Origin: Rothia sp. ZJ932
Lineage (GTDB): Bacteria > Actinomycetota > Actinomycetes > Actinomycetales > Micrococcaceae
DNA length: 64,000 nt
Reading direction: 5' to 3'
Assembly (NCBI RefSeq): GCF_016924835.1
Contig: NZ_CP070480.1
Span: forward strand, 1 to 64,000
In this document: positions 11,455 to 19,755 of the stretch, piece after piece
How positions within the stretch are numbered: the stretch's first letter is position 1
How the letters are laid out: each line of letters begins with the position of its first letter
Translations under genes and position numbers: made by a program
Notes under the pieces: model-generated
The model's database searches: none
The model's input: the letters and a program-made list of their open reading frames with translations, nothing else
What the model was told of the DNA's origin: nothing

Positions 11455-11528
11455 GGGCGTATAGCTCAGGCGGTTAGAGCGCTTCGCTGATAACGAAGAG
11501 GTCCCAGGTTCAAGTCCTGGTACGCCCA
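11455..11528 (+). tRNA. tRNA-Ile (GAT)
   Basis: A 74-nt cloverleaf. Acceptor GGGCGTA pairs with TACGCCC, with discriminator A at 11528. The anticodon loop CTGATAA gives GAU. The T-arm has GGTTCAAGTCC. CCA is not encoded. Position after gyrA and DUF3566 is conserved in actinobacteria. Confidence 0.97.
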
Positions 11529-11553
11529 CTCTCCGAAAGCTCAAGGGGTCACG

Positions 11554-11673
11554 ATGAAGAAACTGATAGTCATTGCTATGGCTGGTGCGGTAAGTTTCAT
11601 TGCGGCTCGCAAGGTCAAGGAAAACCAAGAAGCGAAAGCTACTTGGAATGAATCAACTGATTCACTTAACTAA
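11554..11673 (+). CDS. DLW-39 family small protein
   Basis: A 39-residue gene between tRNA-Ile and tRNA-Ala, begun at ATG 11554 and stopped by TAA 11671-11673. The peptide starts MKKLIVIAMAGAVSF, a short membrane-like helix, continues with a charged stretch and ends ATWNESTDSLN. This matches the DLW-39 family layout (the family name comes from its conserved D-L-W and 39-residue length); here the motif reads A-T-W. It sits exactly where actinobacteria usually carry it. No biochemical function is known. Confidence 0.8.
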   Translation: MKKLIVIAMAGAVSFIAARKVKENQEAKATWNESTDSLN

Positions 11674-11696
11674 ATAGAGATTCAGCTCTTTATTAC

Positions 11697-11769
11697 GGGG
11701 GCGTGGCGCAATTGGTAGCGCACCTGCTTTGCAAGCAGGGGGTTAGGGGTTCGAGTCCCCTCGCCTCCA
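11697..11769 (+). tRNA. tRNA-Ala (TGC), copy 1
   Basis: A 73-nt tRNA. Acceptor GGGGGCG pairs with CGCCTCC (one G-U), with anticodon TGC in CTTTGCAAG. The 5S rRNA gene starts 1-2 nt after its 3' end. Sequence is identical to the copy at 19562. Confidence 0.97.
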
Positions 11770-11770
11770 C

Positions 11771-11890
11771 GTTTCGGTGATTATATCAAGAGGGAAACGC
11801 CCGGATCCATCCCGAACCCGGAAGCTAAGCCTCTTCGAGCCGATGGTACTGCACTCGGTAGGGTGTGGGAGAGTAGGTTATCGCCGAGCT
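11771..11890 (+). rRNA. rrf: 5S ribosomal RNA, orphan copy 1
   Basis: About 120 nt with typical actinobacterial 5S blocks: GGGAAACGCCCGG, CCGAACCCGGAAGCTAAGCC, GCCGATGGTACTGCA and GTGGGAGAGTAGG. The ends pair (TTCGGTGAT with ATCGCCGAG), allowing G-U pairs. There is no 16S or 23S gene nearby; the preceding gene is tRNA-Ala. It differs from the copy at 19636 by one base (GGATCC against GGCTCC). Confidence 0.93.
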
Positions 11891-11898
11891 AATTTTAT

Positions 11899-11931
11899 AA
11901 AAAACCCAGTCACTGTGTGGCTGGGTTTTTT
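11899..11931. terminator. Intrinsic terminator after 5S copy 1
   Basis: AAAAAACCCAG-CAC, short loop, GTG-CTGGG followed by TTTTTT. A strong stem with a T-run directly after the 5S gene. Confidence 0.9.
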
Positions 11932-12118
11932 GTTTATGGGTGTTTGTCTCTAGAAGTGGCCTCGCGTTTTCGGAGAATAGGGAACCTATATGTCCTGCAA
12001 CGACATATCTGCTCCTATCGCTATTCTTTTCTAAACGTGTTCGGCGAGAATACTGAACGCGTTTTTCTATTATCAGCTACCTGTCTCTGTTATATGAGGG
12101 TGAACGTAGTATGGACTT

Positions 12119-12835
12119 ATGACTATTTCTACCCTCGCCTTGCGGTCTGTGTGCGCTGTTAACGGGGCGGACGCGCTCTCCCGCGACCGTTGGCCATTCA
12201 CGGTGCCCAGTGTTCGGGCTGTGCTTGCTGAGGGGCTAGATTTCGCGCCGCTGACGGTCATCGTGGGTGAGAATGGGGCTGGCAAGTCTGTGCTGGTAGA
12301 AGCTCTGGCGGTTGTCTACGGCTTGCCTGTTGAGGGTGGCACGTCATGGGATCAGCGTGAGAGTGCCGAGGGTGAGTCTTTGCTGGCTCGGTGGCTGCAG
12401 CCGGTGCGGGGTGCGGCGAAATCCCGCGAGGGGTTGTTTTTTCGGGCTGAGACGGTTCACTCGTTGGTGAGTTATCGGGTGCGTGTTGGGTCTGACATGG
12501 CACCGCGTTATTTTAGGCAGTCCCACGGTGAGTCTGTTCTAGAGATGGTTGAGGCTGCTCGTTCTCGCGGTGGTTTGTGGATTTTTGATGAGCCCGAGTC
12601 GGGGCTTTCTTTTAACGGTCAGTTAAGGCTCATCGCCTTGATAATGGAACACCTTGAAGCGGGGCACCAGGTAATCCTGTGTACGCACTCGCCGCTGCTC
12701 ATGCAGGTGCCGGGTGCGCGCGTCCTTGAGGTTGGTGGGTGTGGTATGCGCCCGGTGAATGTTGAAGATCTTGAAATGCTGATGCATTGGAAAACATTTC
12801 TGGACGCGCCGGGCAGGTATCTAAGGCACCTGTAG
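12119..12835 (+). CDS. ABC-type ATPase of the COG3910 kind (predicted)
   Basis: A 238-residue soluble ATPase with Walker A GENGAGKS near residue 51, a signature-like QSHGES, and Walker B WIFDEPESGLS near 150, followed by the switch region ILCTHSPLLM. There are no membrane segments. The layout is that of a stand-alone SMC/RecF-like ATPase of unknown role, not a transporter subunit. It follows the 5S terminator, with an unclear ribosome-binding site. Whether it works with the export genes downstream is unknown; an inverted repeat at 12895 separates them. Confidence 0.75.
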   Translation: MTISTLALRSVCAVNGADALSRDRWPFTVPSVRAVLAEGLDFAPLTVIVGENGAGKSVLVEALAVVYGLPVEGGTSWDQRESAEGESLLARWLQPVRGAAKSREGLFFRAETVHSLVSYRVRVGSDMAPRYFRQSHGESVLEMVEAARSRGGLWIFDEPESGLSFNGQLRLIALIMEHLEAGHQVILCTHSPLLMQVPGARVLEVGGCGMRPVNVEDLEMLMHWKTFLDAPGRYLRHL

Positions 12836-12894
12836 CGATGAAATAAATTTTCTGGAAGGTCTTGATTCTTTTTGTGATTCGAGTTACTTTTGTA

Positions 12895-12920
12895 GTGTCA
12901 CTTCAATAGTGAAGTGACAC
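12895..12920. promoter_or_regulatory. Perfect 10-bp inverted repeat before the export operon
   Basis: GTGTCACTTC at 12895-12904 and GAAGTGACAC at 12911-12920 with a 6-nt loop. No T-run follows, so it resembles an operator more than a terminator. It lies 31 bp before the small gene at 12952 and may control the operon. Confidence 0.55.
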
Positions 12921-12951
12921 TTGCATGAGCGAATCATGAAAGGGGAATCTC

Positions 12952-13128
12952 ATGGCAATGAGTTCACCCCAAAAGATTGCGGTATCAATGGTGATAGGTG
13001 CTGGTCTGGTCGCAATGTTATCAACGCATGGTCATCTGCTGAAGTGTTCTACTTCAATAACAATGCGTCATATTCGTATCTTGGTAGAGCAAACGATGTC
13101 ATCGATCATTTTGACCGGAGGTAGTTAA
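12952..13128 (+). CDS. Small membrane or secreted peptide, uncertain
   Basis: A 58-residue frame with a strong ribosome-binding site (AAAGGGG) before ATG 12952. The N-terminus MAMSSPQKIAVSMVIGAGL looks like a signal or membrane helix; the rest is not recognisable. An overlapping frame (to 13124) encodes an aromatic, Asn-rich segment EVFYFNNNASYSYLGRAN that looks more protein-like than the continuation here. A frameshift between signal and mature part is therefore possible. Lies between the inverted repeat and the lipoprotein gene. Confidence 0.4.
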   Translation: MAMSSPQKIAVSMVIGAGLVAMLSTHGHLLKCSTSITMRHIRILVEQTMSSIILTGGS

Positions 13129-13190
13129 TTATTGTTTCGAGGCACGTTTGCTGTTCTGACAAGTCTGTCTCACAAACAAGAGAGGTAAAT

Positions 13191-14039
13191 ATGAAGCGGA
13201 TACTAACTGCTACTGCCTGTTTGGTACTGACTGCTTGTGGTGCAAACACCGGAGTGGGTGAGGTTCACCCCCAAACTCGAGAAATTATCAATAACTACAG
13301 CACTCCGAACCCAGATATTGAGGCAGCTTATAAACAGTTGGTTGAGCAATGCCTTATGCAACGAGGTGTTCCCCAAGCGCAAGGGCTTGAAAGTTCACAG
13401 CGCTCATCGCTTCTAGGGATTAGCGGAATATTTACCTCTGAAGATGCAGCCAGAGATGGCTACCCCGGCACTTACAAGGAATCTTCGTCACTCACTGCTG
13501 AACAGCAATCGGCTCTATACGGCTCGTCTCAGAGTCCAACTTCAGATATCACGTTGTCATCGGGCGTAGTAGTTAGCGTAAGAACAGACGGGTGCGTATC
13601 TGTTGCAGAGGAAAAAATTTATGGCTCATTAGAAAATGCTACCCGCTATAAAAACTTCATCAATGAGATGAAAACCGGTGAGCAAGAAGGAACAATTGAA
13701 GACATCTTTGACGCTGCTGGGAAAGAAACGAGTGCTTACAAGGCCTGCATTACAGATAAAACGGGATTCACTGCTGAAACACCTGAGCATCTAGCGCAAC
13801 AGGTTGAAGAAAAACTTGGTCAGTATAGGTTGCCCGGCCAATCTCCTCATACAGAAGAACTAAATATTGCTGTGACCGACTACAAGTGTCAGCAATCTTC
13901 AAAGATTGTGGAAAAAACCAACAAGGAGTACCTCAAGCGCATCTCGCAATGGCTGAAGGAAAACGAAGAGATGGTGCTGAAAATTCGTGACATCGAAGAG
14001 GCTGCACAACAGAACGCTATAGATATCGTCAATTCGTAA
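13191..14039 (+). CDS. Predicted lipoprotein of the export operon
   Basis: A 282-residue secreted protein with a basic N-terminus, hydrophobic stretch and lipobox LTAC (Cys near residue 16), so it should be lipid-anchored outside the membrane. The mature part is Gln/Glu-rich with few Cys residues and a helical C-terminus (about 230-275). GAGAGG precedes ATG 13191. I recognise no known domain. The operon with adaptor, ABC ATPase and permease suggests it is an accessory of that exporter (inference). Confidence 0.75.
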   Translation: MKRILTATACLVLTACGANTGVGEVHPQTREIINNYSTPNPDIEAAYKQLVEQCLMQRGVPQAQGLESSQRSSLLGISGIFTSEDAARDGYPGTYKESSSLTAEQQSALYGSSQSPTSDITLSSGVVVSVRTDGCVSVAEEKIYGSLENATRYKNFINEMKTGEQEGTIEDIFDAAGKETSAYKACITDKTGFTAETPEHLAQQVEEKLGQYRLPGQSPHTEELNIAVTDYKCQQSSKIVEKTNKEYLKRISQWLKENEEMVLKIRDIEEAAQQNAIDIVNS

Positions 14040-14081
14040 TACATCATCACGCTTACAAGGACGTAAGTAGAGGAAGAAATC

Positions 14082-15245
14082 ATGGACCAGCAGCAGTACC
14101 CGCCGCGTCGCGGCATCATTGTTCCACTCTTGGTGCTGCTACTGGTTGCTATGACCTGTTTAGCACTCTATGCCTTCCTCATGGGAACGAATACGCAGGC
14201 AGAGTCAGAGAAAAAATCTGAGGAAGCTGAAATTCTCACGGCTAAGGTTGTGCAGCAAACCTTGGCTGAGACATATCAAGCCCCCGTATCTGTTGTTCAA
14301 GAAGGCGCAGCAGAGATAGCACCGCCCGTTAGTGCCTCGTCTGTGGTGACACGCGAAGCACCTGCTGTTGGCACGGTTCTAGAAAGCGGCGATGTTGTAG
14401 CAACTATTGATGAGCGTCCCTTATTTATTTTTGAAGGAGGGGTTCCTGCCTATCGTGATCTTGCACCGGGTGTACGAGGTGAGGACGTAGCCCAAGTTCA
14501 GCGCACCCTAGTAGCACTGGGATACCCTATTTATGATGAGCTAGGGGAATACGGCAAAGACACCGCTAACGCTGTCTACCTTTTCTACCTCAACTCAGGC
14601 TACTACCCACCGGGTAATGTGGATGCGTCTCAAGACGACGATGCTCGCTATACAACTAGTATGCCACGCTCGGAATATTTCTTTGTGCCTCACGAGCGCT
14701 ACACCGTGTCTAGCTTGTGCGGTGAGGTGGGTAAAGCGCCCCAACAACCCCTGTGTACAGTCGGCGATGGTAGCCAAACCTTGCGATTTAGCGTTGATTC
14801 ATCAACCGCCGCTCAAGCGGTGAAACCTGAACAGCAGGCAGTTGTTACCCTCAAAGACGGTCAACGTCTGCAAGCGACAGTGGGGCAAGCGCGTCCCCCT
14901 GAAAAACCCTCATCTGCTGTAAACACCGATAAAAGTGCAGACTCCGCACCGGAAAGCCAACAGCTCCCACCAGAAGGAAAAGTTCAGTACTTTGAGCTGA
15001 ACATAGAAATTCCAGAAGGTGCAGACTTCACAGAATCCTCTGTAATCGTGACAACTGCATCAAGCTCCCCCGACGCTATTACAGTTCCCGAACCGGCAGT
15101 GAGCGTTGAAACAAGCGGCAGACAGTATGTGCTCGTCAACGGACAACAGGTTGATATCACCACCGGTCACTGCCAAGGCGGTTACTGCGAAGTCAAAGAC
15201 CCCAATCCGTTGCTTACCCCCGGTGCAGAACTGACTCTGCCTTGA
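14082..15245 (+). CDS. Membrane-fusion-type adaptor with peptidoglycan-binding domain
   Basis: A 387-residue protein. One transmembrane segment at about 11-32 follows a short cytoplasmic start (MDQQQYPPRRG). A helical region is followed by a hairpin segment (PAVGTVLESGDVVATI) and a PG_binding_1-like region near 130-165 (GEDVAQVQRTLVALGYP). The C-terminal half is beta-rich, as in HlyD/MacA adaptors, with an insert rich in Pro and Ser. Good ribosome-binding site GAGGAAG. It would link the inner ABC unit (next two genes) with the cell wall, as in other Gram-positive MacAB-like systems. Confidence 0.78.
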   Translation: MDQQQYPPRRGIIVPLLVLLLVAMTCLALYAFLMGTNTQAESEKKSEEAEILTAKVVQQTLAETYQAPVSVVQEGAAEIAPPVSASSVVTREAPAVGTVLESGDVVATIDERPLFIFEGGVPAYRDLAPGVRGEDVAQVQRTLVALGYPIYDELGEYGKDTANAVYLFYLNSGYYPPGNVDASQDDDARYTTSMPRSEYFFVPHERYTVSSLCGEVGKAPQQPLCTVGDGSQTLRFSVDSSTAAQAVKPEQQAVVTLKDGQRLQATVGQARPPEKPSSAVNTDKSADSAPESQQLPPEGKVQYFELNIEIPEGADFTESSVIVTTASSSPDAITVPEPAVSVETSGRQYVLVNGQQVDITTGHCQGGYCEVKDPNPLLTPGAELTLP

Positions 15246-15247
15246 AT

Positions 15248-15940
15248 ATGACCATGCCTGCACCTCTTCTTGAAGCCAAAGAACTTTCCCGTTTCTTTGA
15301 ACCGAATACCTGGGCTTTGACATCTGCCCATCTCACTATTTACCCAGGAGAATCTATTGCAATCACCGGGGCGTCAGGCTCCGGTAAATCAACCCTGCTA
15401 GCCCTCATCGGGCTACTAGACACGCCCACCAGCGGGGAACTCATTCTTCTGGGCGAAAACCTCAGCACCGCCAAGGACGCGCAGCGAACACTCATGCGCA
15501 AAGAGAACATCTCATTTGTTTTTCAAGCTTTTCATCTTGTTCAGCATCTTAGCGCTCTCGAAAACGTTCGATATGCCCTTGAACTCAGAGGAACCCCCAG
15601 ACATCAAGCAGCAGAAAAAGCCAAACTAGCGCTACAAGAAGTGGGACTTTCTCACCGAAGTCACGCTCGTCCTTCTCAGCTGTCAGGTGGCGAGCAACAG
15701 CGGGTAGCGGTAGCACGGGCACTGGCAAGTAGCGCGGCTCTACTGCTGTGCGATGAACCTACAGGAAACCTTGATACCCAAAACTCCCACAAAATTCTAG
15801 ACCTGCTCCTTAACTCACGAAGCGAACAGCAAAGCCTCGTCATTATTACTCATGAGCCGGATATAGCTGCTCGCTGCGATAGGCAGTTCACGATGACCGA
15901 CGGCAAACTGACCGAAGAAAAACAGCAGGTTCAACCATGA
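15248..15940 (+). CDS. ABC transporter ATP-binding protein, MacB/LolD type
   Basis: About 230 residues with Walker A GASGSGKST, Q-loop FVFQAFHLVQ, signature LSGGEQQRVAVARAL, Walker B LLLCDEPTGNLD and the H-loop IITHEP. This is the subgroup paired with FtsX-type permeases. The stop of the adaptor gene overlaps the upstream TTG (15242); ATG at 15248 is the likelier start. The stop overlaps the permease start (ATGA), showing a tight operon. Probable substrate is a peptide, lipopeptide or drug; the sequence does not decide. Confidence 0.93.
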   Translation: MTMPAPLLEAKELSRFFEPNTWALTSAHLTIYPGESIAITGASGSGKSTLLALIGLLDTPTSGELILLGENLSTAKDAQRTLMRKENISFVFQAFHLVQHLSALENVRYALELRGTPRHQAAEKAKLALQEVGLSHRSHARPSQLSGGEQQRVAVARALASSAALLLCDEPTGNLDTQNSHKILDLLLNSRSEQQSLVIITHEPDIAARCDRQFTMTDGKLTEEKQQVQP

Positions 15941-17082
15941 AAACCACGGTTTACTACGCCTTTCTCAGTGTTATTCGAAGGTACAAAAGAAACCTGCTCA
16001 CCATAGGAGCCATGCTCGTGGGCGCAGCCAGCGTTGTTGCCCTCATAGGCATCTCAGAATCATCAGCATTACACAGTGCTACTCGATTGACTAAATACGA
16101 GTCCGCCCATATTGGTGTGAGGCTGCAACCCGACACATGGCAAATAAGCGAAGAAGAAATCCAAAACCGCATCAACCAGGTGCCCTCCGTCGAAACAGGC
16201 GGAACACTCACCATCAGTGAGCAGCCAATTTTAAACGTCTCTACTCTGCGCCGCACCACCCATAAGAGCGTCACCCTAGCTATCGTGAGCCAAGAAGGCT
16301 TGCATGCCCGTGAAGCCACCATTACCGAAGGAGCCTACTACCGTCCCCACCATGCAACTGAGCCCACCGTTATGCTGGGTTCAGCACTGGCCCAAGACCT
16401 GGGAGTTACCACCCGACCAGGGTCAAATCGCCTACTCATCAACAACCAAGCAGTCAGCGTTGCAGCAATTATTAAGGACGGCCCAGACAAGGCAGCGCTC
16501 GCTGTAGCAGTTATGGTGTCGCCAGATTCAGCTCTCTTTCCCGAAATCTTTACTTCTGCTCGTGCCCTTGTCATCAAGGTGGCTCCTGGGGGCGCAGAAA
16601 CAGCAGGTGCAGACTTAAAAAGAGTTCTTGACCCCTCTCGTCCTGATGACGTTAATATCGCGATTCCACCCTCTCCTCAGCAGCTCAAACGTCAGCTCAC
16701 CGAAGATTCCCGCCTGCTCACCGCTGTTATCTTAGGAGTCATGGTTGTTTCTACCAGCTTTGGCATCATGATGACCATGTACATGTCTGTATGGGAGCGC
16801 CGCCGAGAGATAGGTATTAACCGTGCATTAGGTGCTGCGCGTAGGTCAGTAGCGATGCTGTTCTTGATTGAAGCAATTATTGTGGGCGCACTGGGTGCGC
16901 TAAGCGGCTTTGTCGTAGGCATCTGTATAGCTTTCACTGTTGCCCACGTTAACGGATGGGACTTTTCAATACCTGCGTACACGGCAGCTTTACCTCTGCT
17001 GGGCGCCCTGGTCGGTGCTCTCTCTGGGGCTTTGCCGGCGTATAAAGCCAGCACTGTTGAACCCTTAGAACTTTTGCAGTAA
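15937..17082 (+). CDS. ABC transporter permease, FtsX/MacB family
   Basis: A 381-residue permease with one N-terminal transmembrane helix (about 18-40), a large extracytoplasmic domain (MacB_PCD-like, about 45-255), and three C-terminal helices (about 265-290, 310-335, 345-365). The motif WERRREIGINRALGAARRSV is typical of the cytoplasmic loop. It partners the ATPase at 15248. It ends the operon that begins with the lipoprotein. Confidence 0.9.
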   Translation: MKTTVYYAFLSVIRRYKRNLLTIGAMLVGAASVVALIGISESSALHSATRLTKYESAHIGVRLQPDTWQISEEEIQNRINQVPSVETGGTLTISEQPILNVSTLRRTTHKSVTLAIVSQEGLHAREATITEGAYYRPHHATEPTVMLGSALAQDLGVTTRPGSNRLLINNQAVSVAAIIKDGPDKAALAVAVMVSPDSALFPEIFTSARALVIKVAPGGAETAGADLKRVLDPSRPDDVNIAIPPSPQQLKRQLTEDSRLLTAVILGVMVVSTSFGIMMTMYMSVWERRREIGINRALGAARRSVAMLFLIEAIIVGALGALSGFVVGICIAFTVAHVNGWDFSIPAYTAALPLLGALVGALSGALPAYKASTVEPLELLQ

Positions 17083-17404
17083 TCAGCATCTCACCCTTTT
17101 TAAGATGAACAGTGGGTAAACATGAGTTAACCATGCGGTTCTAAGGTGTGGGTTTAAGGTGTTTGAGCGCACGAAAGCCACTGGTAGGTGGGTGTTGTAG
17201 GTGGTGGTGATGCACGGTTGTTGTGCATAGCTTCCCTTGATATATCAAGGTTTTAAGACCCCTTTATTCCTTGGGATGTAAAAGTCAAAACCTATTTATC
17301 GTTTGGCTTTGTGTGGGTTTTTCGAAGTTTTGCCCACTTTTAGCTGTGGGTTGTGTGGTGTTCACCTGCTTTTATCTTTAATCTGAGCAGACGATAATTC
17401 TTAT
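17083..17404. promoter_or_regulatory. Region upstream of pit, with a 16-bp palindrome
   Basis: A 322 bp gene-free stretch. A perfect palindrome CCTTGATATATCAAGG lies at 17235-17250. A single GTTCACC, like one half of a streptomycete PHO box, is at about 17359, but no second repeat at 11 bp is seen. The pit promoter should lie here. No convincing gene on either strand. Confidence 0.45.
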
Positions 17405-18619
17405 GTGACTACTGAACTGATTATCCTGGCAATCGTGGTGCTCACTGCGCTGGCATTCGACTTCACGAACGGATTCCACGACACCGCGAACGCGATGGCA
17501 ACCTCCATCGCCACTAAAGCTCTCAAACCTAAAACCGCTGTAGCGCTCTCAGCAGTGCTCAACCTTATCGGCGCTTTTCTTTCCATTGAGGTTGCTAAGA
17601 CCGTCGGTAAGGGTCTCGTAAACCTCGACTCGGCAGGCTCAAATAACAGCCTCATGCTGATCGTCTTCACCGGGCTCGTTGGCGCGATCCTTTGGAACGT
17701 GCTCACCTGGCTGCTGGGTCTGCCCTCATCATCATCACACGCTCTCTTTGGCGGTCTTATCGGCGCGACCCTCGCGTCCTTGGGTGCTAATGGCGTACTG
17801 TGGAGTGGCGTCCTCTCCAAAATTATTATTCCCGCCATCGCAGCGCCCTTCATCGCAACCATCGTTGCAACCGTGGGCACCTGGTTGGTATACCGCCTCT
17901 CACAGCCCGTCTCTGATGAGAAAAAGCGCTCGGGCTTCCGTTACGGTCAGGTAGCCACTGCTTCACTCGTTTCGCTGGCACACGGCACCAATGACGCGCA
18001 GAAAACCATGGGCGTTATCTTCCTAGCACTGGTAGCAGCCAACGAAATCGACCCCGAAGCAAGCATTCCTTTCTGGGTACGCCTCACCTGCGCACTGGCT
18101 ATCGCTCTGGGTACCTACCTGGGTGGCTGGCGCATCATCCGCACCCTTGGCAAGGGTCTCGTTGAAATCGACTCACCGCAGGGTATGGCAGCAGAAGGCT
18201 CGTCAGCAGCAATCATTCTTACCTCATCACACTTCGGTATGGCGCTGTCAACCACTCACACCGCAACCGGCTCAATCCTGGGTTCAGGTCTGGGACGTAA
18301 GGGCGCAGAAGTGCGCTGGGGCGTCATGGGTCGCATGGTTATTGCCTGGCTCATTACTCTGCCCGCCGCGGGCGCTGTTGGTGCTGCCACCTGGTTCATC
18401 GGTCACTACATCAACCACTTCAGTGGTAGCGAATGGTTGGGTGAACTCGTCGTCTTCCTCATTCTCGTAGGCTTCTGCACCTGGATGTTCCTGCACTCAC
18501 GCAAACAGCCCATTGACCCCACCAACGTCAATGACGACTGGGAAGACTCAACCTCCGTAGCGGCACCCGTTGCCACCGCAGCGGCAGAAGCTGTTAGCTC
18601 ACAGAAGGCAGGACGATAA
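17405..18619 (+). CDS. pit: Inorganic phosphate transporter, PiT family
   Basis: A 404-residue secondary transporter for phosphate (as metal phosphate with protons). The first PiT signature FDFTNGFHDTANAMAT is at about 19-34 and the second, SLAHGTNDAQKTMGV, near 187; the repeat GLPSSSSHALFGGL and SSHFGMALSTTHTATGS are also present. About ten transmembrane segments. The GTG start gives the usual N-terminus. Two bases after the stop the next gene begins, so they are co-transcribed. Confidence 0.94.
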   Translation: MTTELIILAIVVLTALAFDFTNGFHDTANAMATSIATKALKPKTAVALSAVLNLIGAFLSIEVAKTVGKGLVNLDSAGSNNSLMLIVFTGLVGAILWNVLTWLLGLPSSSSHALFGGLIGATLASLGANGVLWSGVLSKIIIPAIAAPFIATIVATVGTWLVYRLSQPVSDEKKRSGFRYGQVATASLVSLAHGTNDAQKTMGVIFLALVAANEIDPEASIPFWVRLTCALAIALGTYLGGWRIIRTLGKGLVEIDSPQGMAAEGSSAAIILTSSHFGMALSTTHTATGSILGSGLGRKGAEVRWGVMGRMVIAWLITLPAAGAVGAATWFIGHYINHFSGSEWLGELVVFLILVGFCTWMFLHSRKQPIDPTNVNDDWEDSTSVAAPVATAAAEAVSSQKAGR

Positions 18620-18621
18620 CC

Positions 18622-18918
18622 ATGAACTTCGCAGAAATCTTTGAAAAGATCATCCCCGTTCTGCTGGCAGGTCTCTTCTTCGGTGCCGGTATGCCCGCCC
18701 TCTACTCACTGGGTATGCGCTGCATGGCAGGCACTACCGAATACACCGCAGACGGCAGGCTTATCGAAGTTGATCCGCCCTCAAGCATCGCCAAAGCGGT
18801 TGGATACCTCATTTTCGCGGTCATCATTGTGGTGATTGTTCTGGGTATCCTCTGGATTGCAAAAGACTTTATCTTCCACATGACCGGTTTTAACCTCTTT
18901 GGTCTTACTGGCAACTAG
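18622..18918 (+). CDS. Small membrane protein linked to pit
   Basis: A 98-residue protein with two transmembrane helices (about 7-30 and 60-85). The middle segment holds Cys34 and a short hydrophilic turn. It begins two bases after pit and is followed by a DUF3349 gene after 37 bp. I recognise no named family; the spacing implies an accessory or a gene expressed together with phosphate uptake. Confidence 0.7.
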   Translation: MNFAEIFEKIIPVLLAGLFFGAGMPALYSLGMRCMAGTTEYTADGRLIEVDPPSSIAKAVGYLIFAVIIVVIVLGILWIAKDFIFHMTGFNLFGLTGN

Positions 18919-18955
18919 GATTTAAAGAAACTGCACTTTACCCAAGGAGGCAACG

Positions 18956-19333
18956 ATGCCCGATAAGAACGTTATTTCACGTGTGATTGACTGGCTGAGC
19001 GCAGGCTACCCTGAGGACGTGCCACCCACAGACCGTGCAGCGGTCATGGCGGTGCTACGTTACAACCTCACCGACGCCCAGCTTGAAGAAGTCATTCGAC
19101 GCCTCATGAAATCCCGCGAAGCCCGCGGTGAGGAATACGTGAGTGATAACCGCATCAACGAGTACATTCGCAAGGTCGTTGGTCAGGCACCCAGTGCCGA
19201 AGACATCGACCGTGTGGCAAAAATTCTCGGATCGCGCGGGTTGAAAATCGATGCCCGTCACCTTGAGGAAAACTCAGATACTGCAACCGGTGAATACCGT
19301 GCCGTAGATTCTGACACCAATCTTCAGAAGTAG
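18956..19333 (+). CDS. DUF3349 domain protein
   Basis: A 125-residue soluble actinobacterial protein. The DUF3349 domain covers about 5-100: VIDWLSAGYPEDVPPTDRAA followed by VLRYNLTDAQLEEVIRRL. It has a strong ribosome-binding site AAGGAGG before ATG 18956. Known structures of DUF3349 proteins have not given a firm function. Acidic C-terminal tail. Last gene of the pit group; a terminator follows. Confidence 0.85.
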   Translation: MPDKNVISRVIDWLSAGYPEDVPPTDRAAVMAVLRYNLTDAQLEEVIRRLMKSREARGEEYVSDNRINEYIRKVVGQAPSAEDIDRVAKILGSRGLKIDARHLEENSDTATGEYRAVDSDTNLQK

Positions 19334-19350
19334 TCACATACTCTCAAGCC

Positions 19351-19411
19351 ATAAGGCACCATCTGCTGTTTACCCCCCCCGGCTAGCCTGGGGAAGGCAG
19401 GTGGTGCCTTT
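19351..19411. terminator. Terminator-like stem after the pit operon
   Basis: AGGCACCATCTGC near 19351 pairs with GCAGGTGGTGCCT near 19399-19411, with a C8 run in the loop. Followed by TTTGTGG. Confidence 0.6.
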
Positions 19412-19425
19412 GTGGTGGTGGGCGC

Positions 19426-19443
19426 GGGCGGACGCGTCCGCCC
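19426..19443. repeat. 18-bp perfect palindrome containing GGACGCG
   Basis: GGGCGGACGCGTCCGCCC. Two GGACGCG words in inverted, overlapping arrangement. Related inverted pairs are in the terminator at 47547-47579 and inside genes at 30164-30175 and 51580-51591. Confidence 0.8.
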
Positions 19444-19561
19444 GAGGTCTGAAGTGACGGTGGGCTTGCGGTTTTACCGCACGCAAAGTAGTAGTGATAC
19501 AGAACACCGTGTACTGATTTGTTTTAAGATGTTTACCTGCGGTAAGCTATTTATACACCAC

Positions 19562-19634
19562 GGGGGCGTGGCGCAATTGGTAGCGCACCTGCTTTGCAAG
19601 CAGGGGGTTAGGGGTTCGAGTCCCCTCGCCTCCA
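19562..19634 (+). tRNA. tRNA-Ala (TGC), copy 2
   Basis: Identical 73-nt sequence to 11697-11769, with anticodon TGC. Upstream DNA differs from copy 1, so copy 2 must have its own promoter; AT-rich TTTAAGATG and TATTTATAC lie within 60 bp upstream. Confidence 0.97.
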
Positions 19635-19635
19635 C

Positions 19636-19755
19636 GTTTCGGTGATTATATCAAGAGGGAAACGCCCGGCTCCATCCCGAACCCGGAAGCTAAGCCTCTT
19701 CGAGCCGATGGTACTGCACTCGGTAGGGTGTGGGAGAGTAGGTTATCGCCGAGCT
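19636..19755 (+). rRNA. rrf: 5S ribosomal RNA, orphan copy 2
   Basis: Same 120-nt sequence as 11771-11890 except one base. Again it follows tRNA-Ala directly, with no 16S or 23S. All conserved 5S blocks are intact. Confidence 0.93.

Larger units (their letters stand above)
11696..11895 (+). repeat. Direct repeat A1: tRNA-Ala plus 5S cassette
   Basis: About 200 bp nearly identical to 19561-19760. Identity begins at the C before the tRNA acceptor and ends a few bases after the 5S gene (CTAATTTTAT). The terminators that follow differ in sequence. Confidence 0.95.

Noticed and set aside
11353-11628. Reverse-strand frame across tRNA-Ile with VPGLEPGTSSL
   Set aside because: This phrase is the well-known spurious translation of tRNA gene complements; it overlaps tRNA-Ile and DLW-39.
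12921-13124. 67-codon frame starting at TTG
   Set aside because: No ribosome-binding site at TTG; the ATG frame at 12952 has a strong one. Kept only as a possible frameshift partner.
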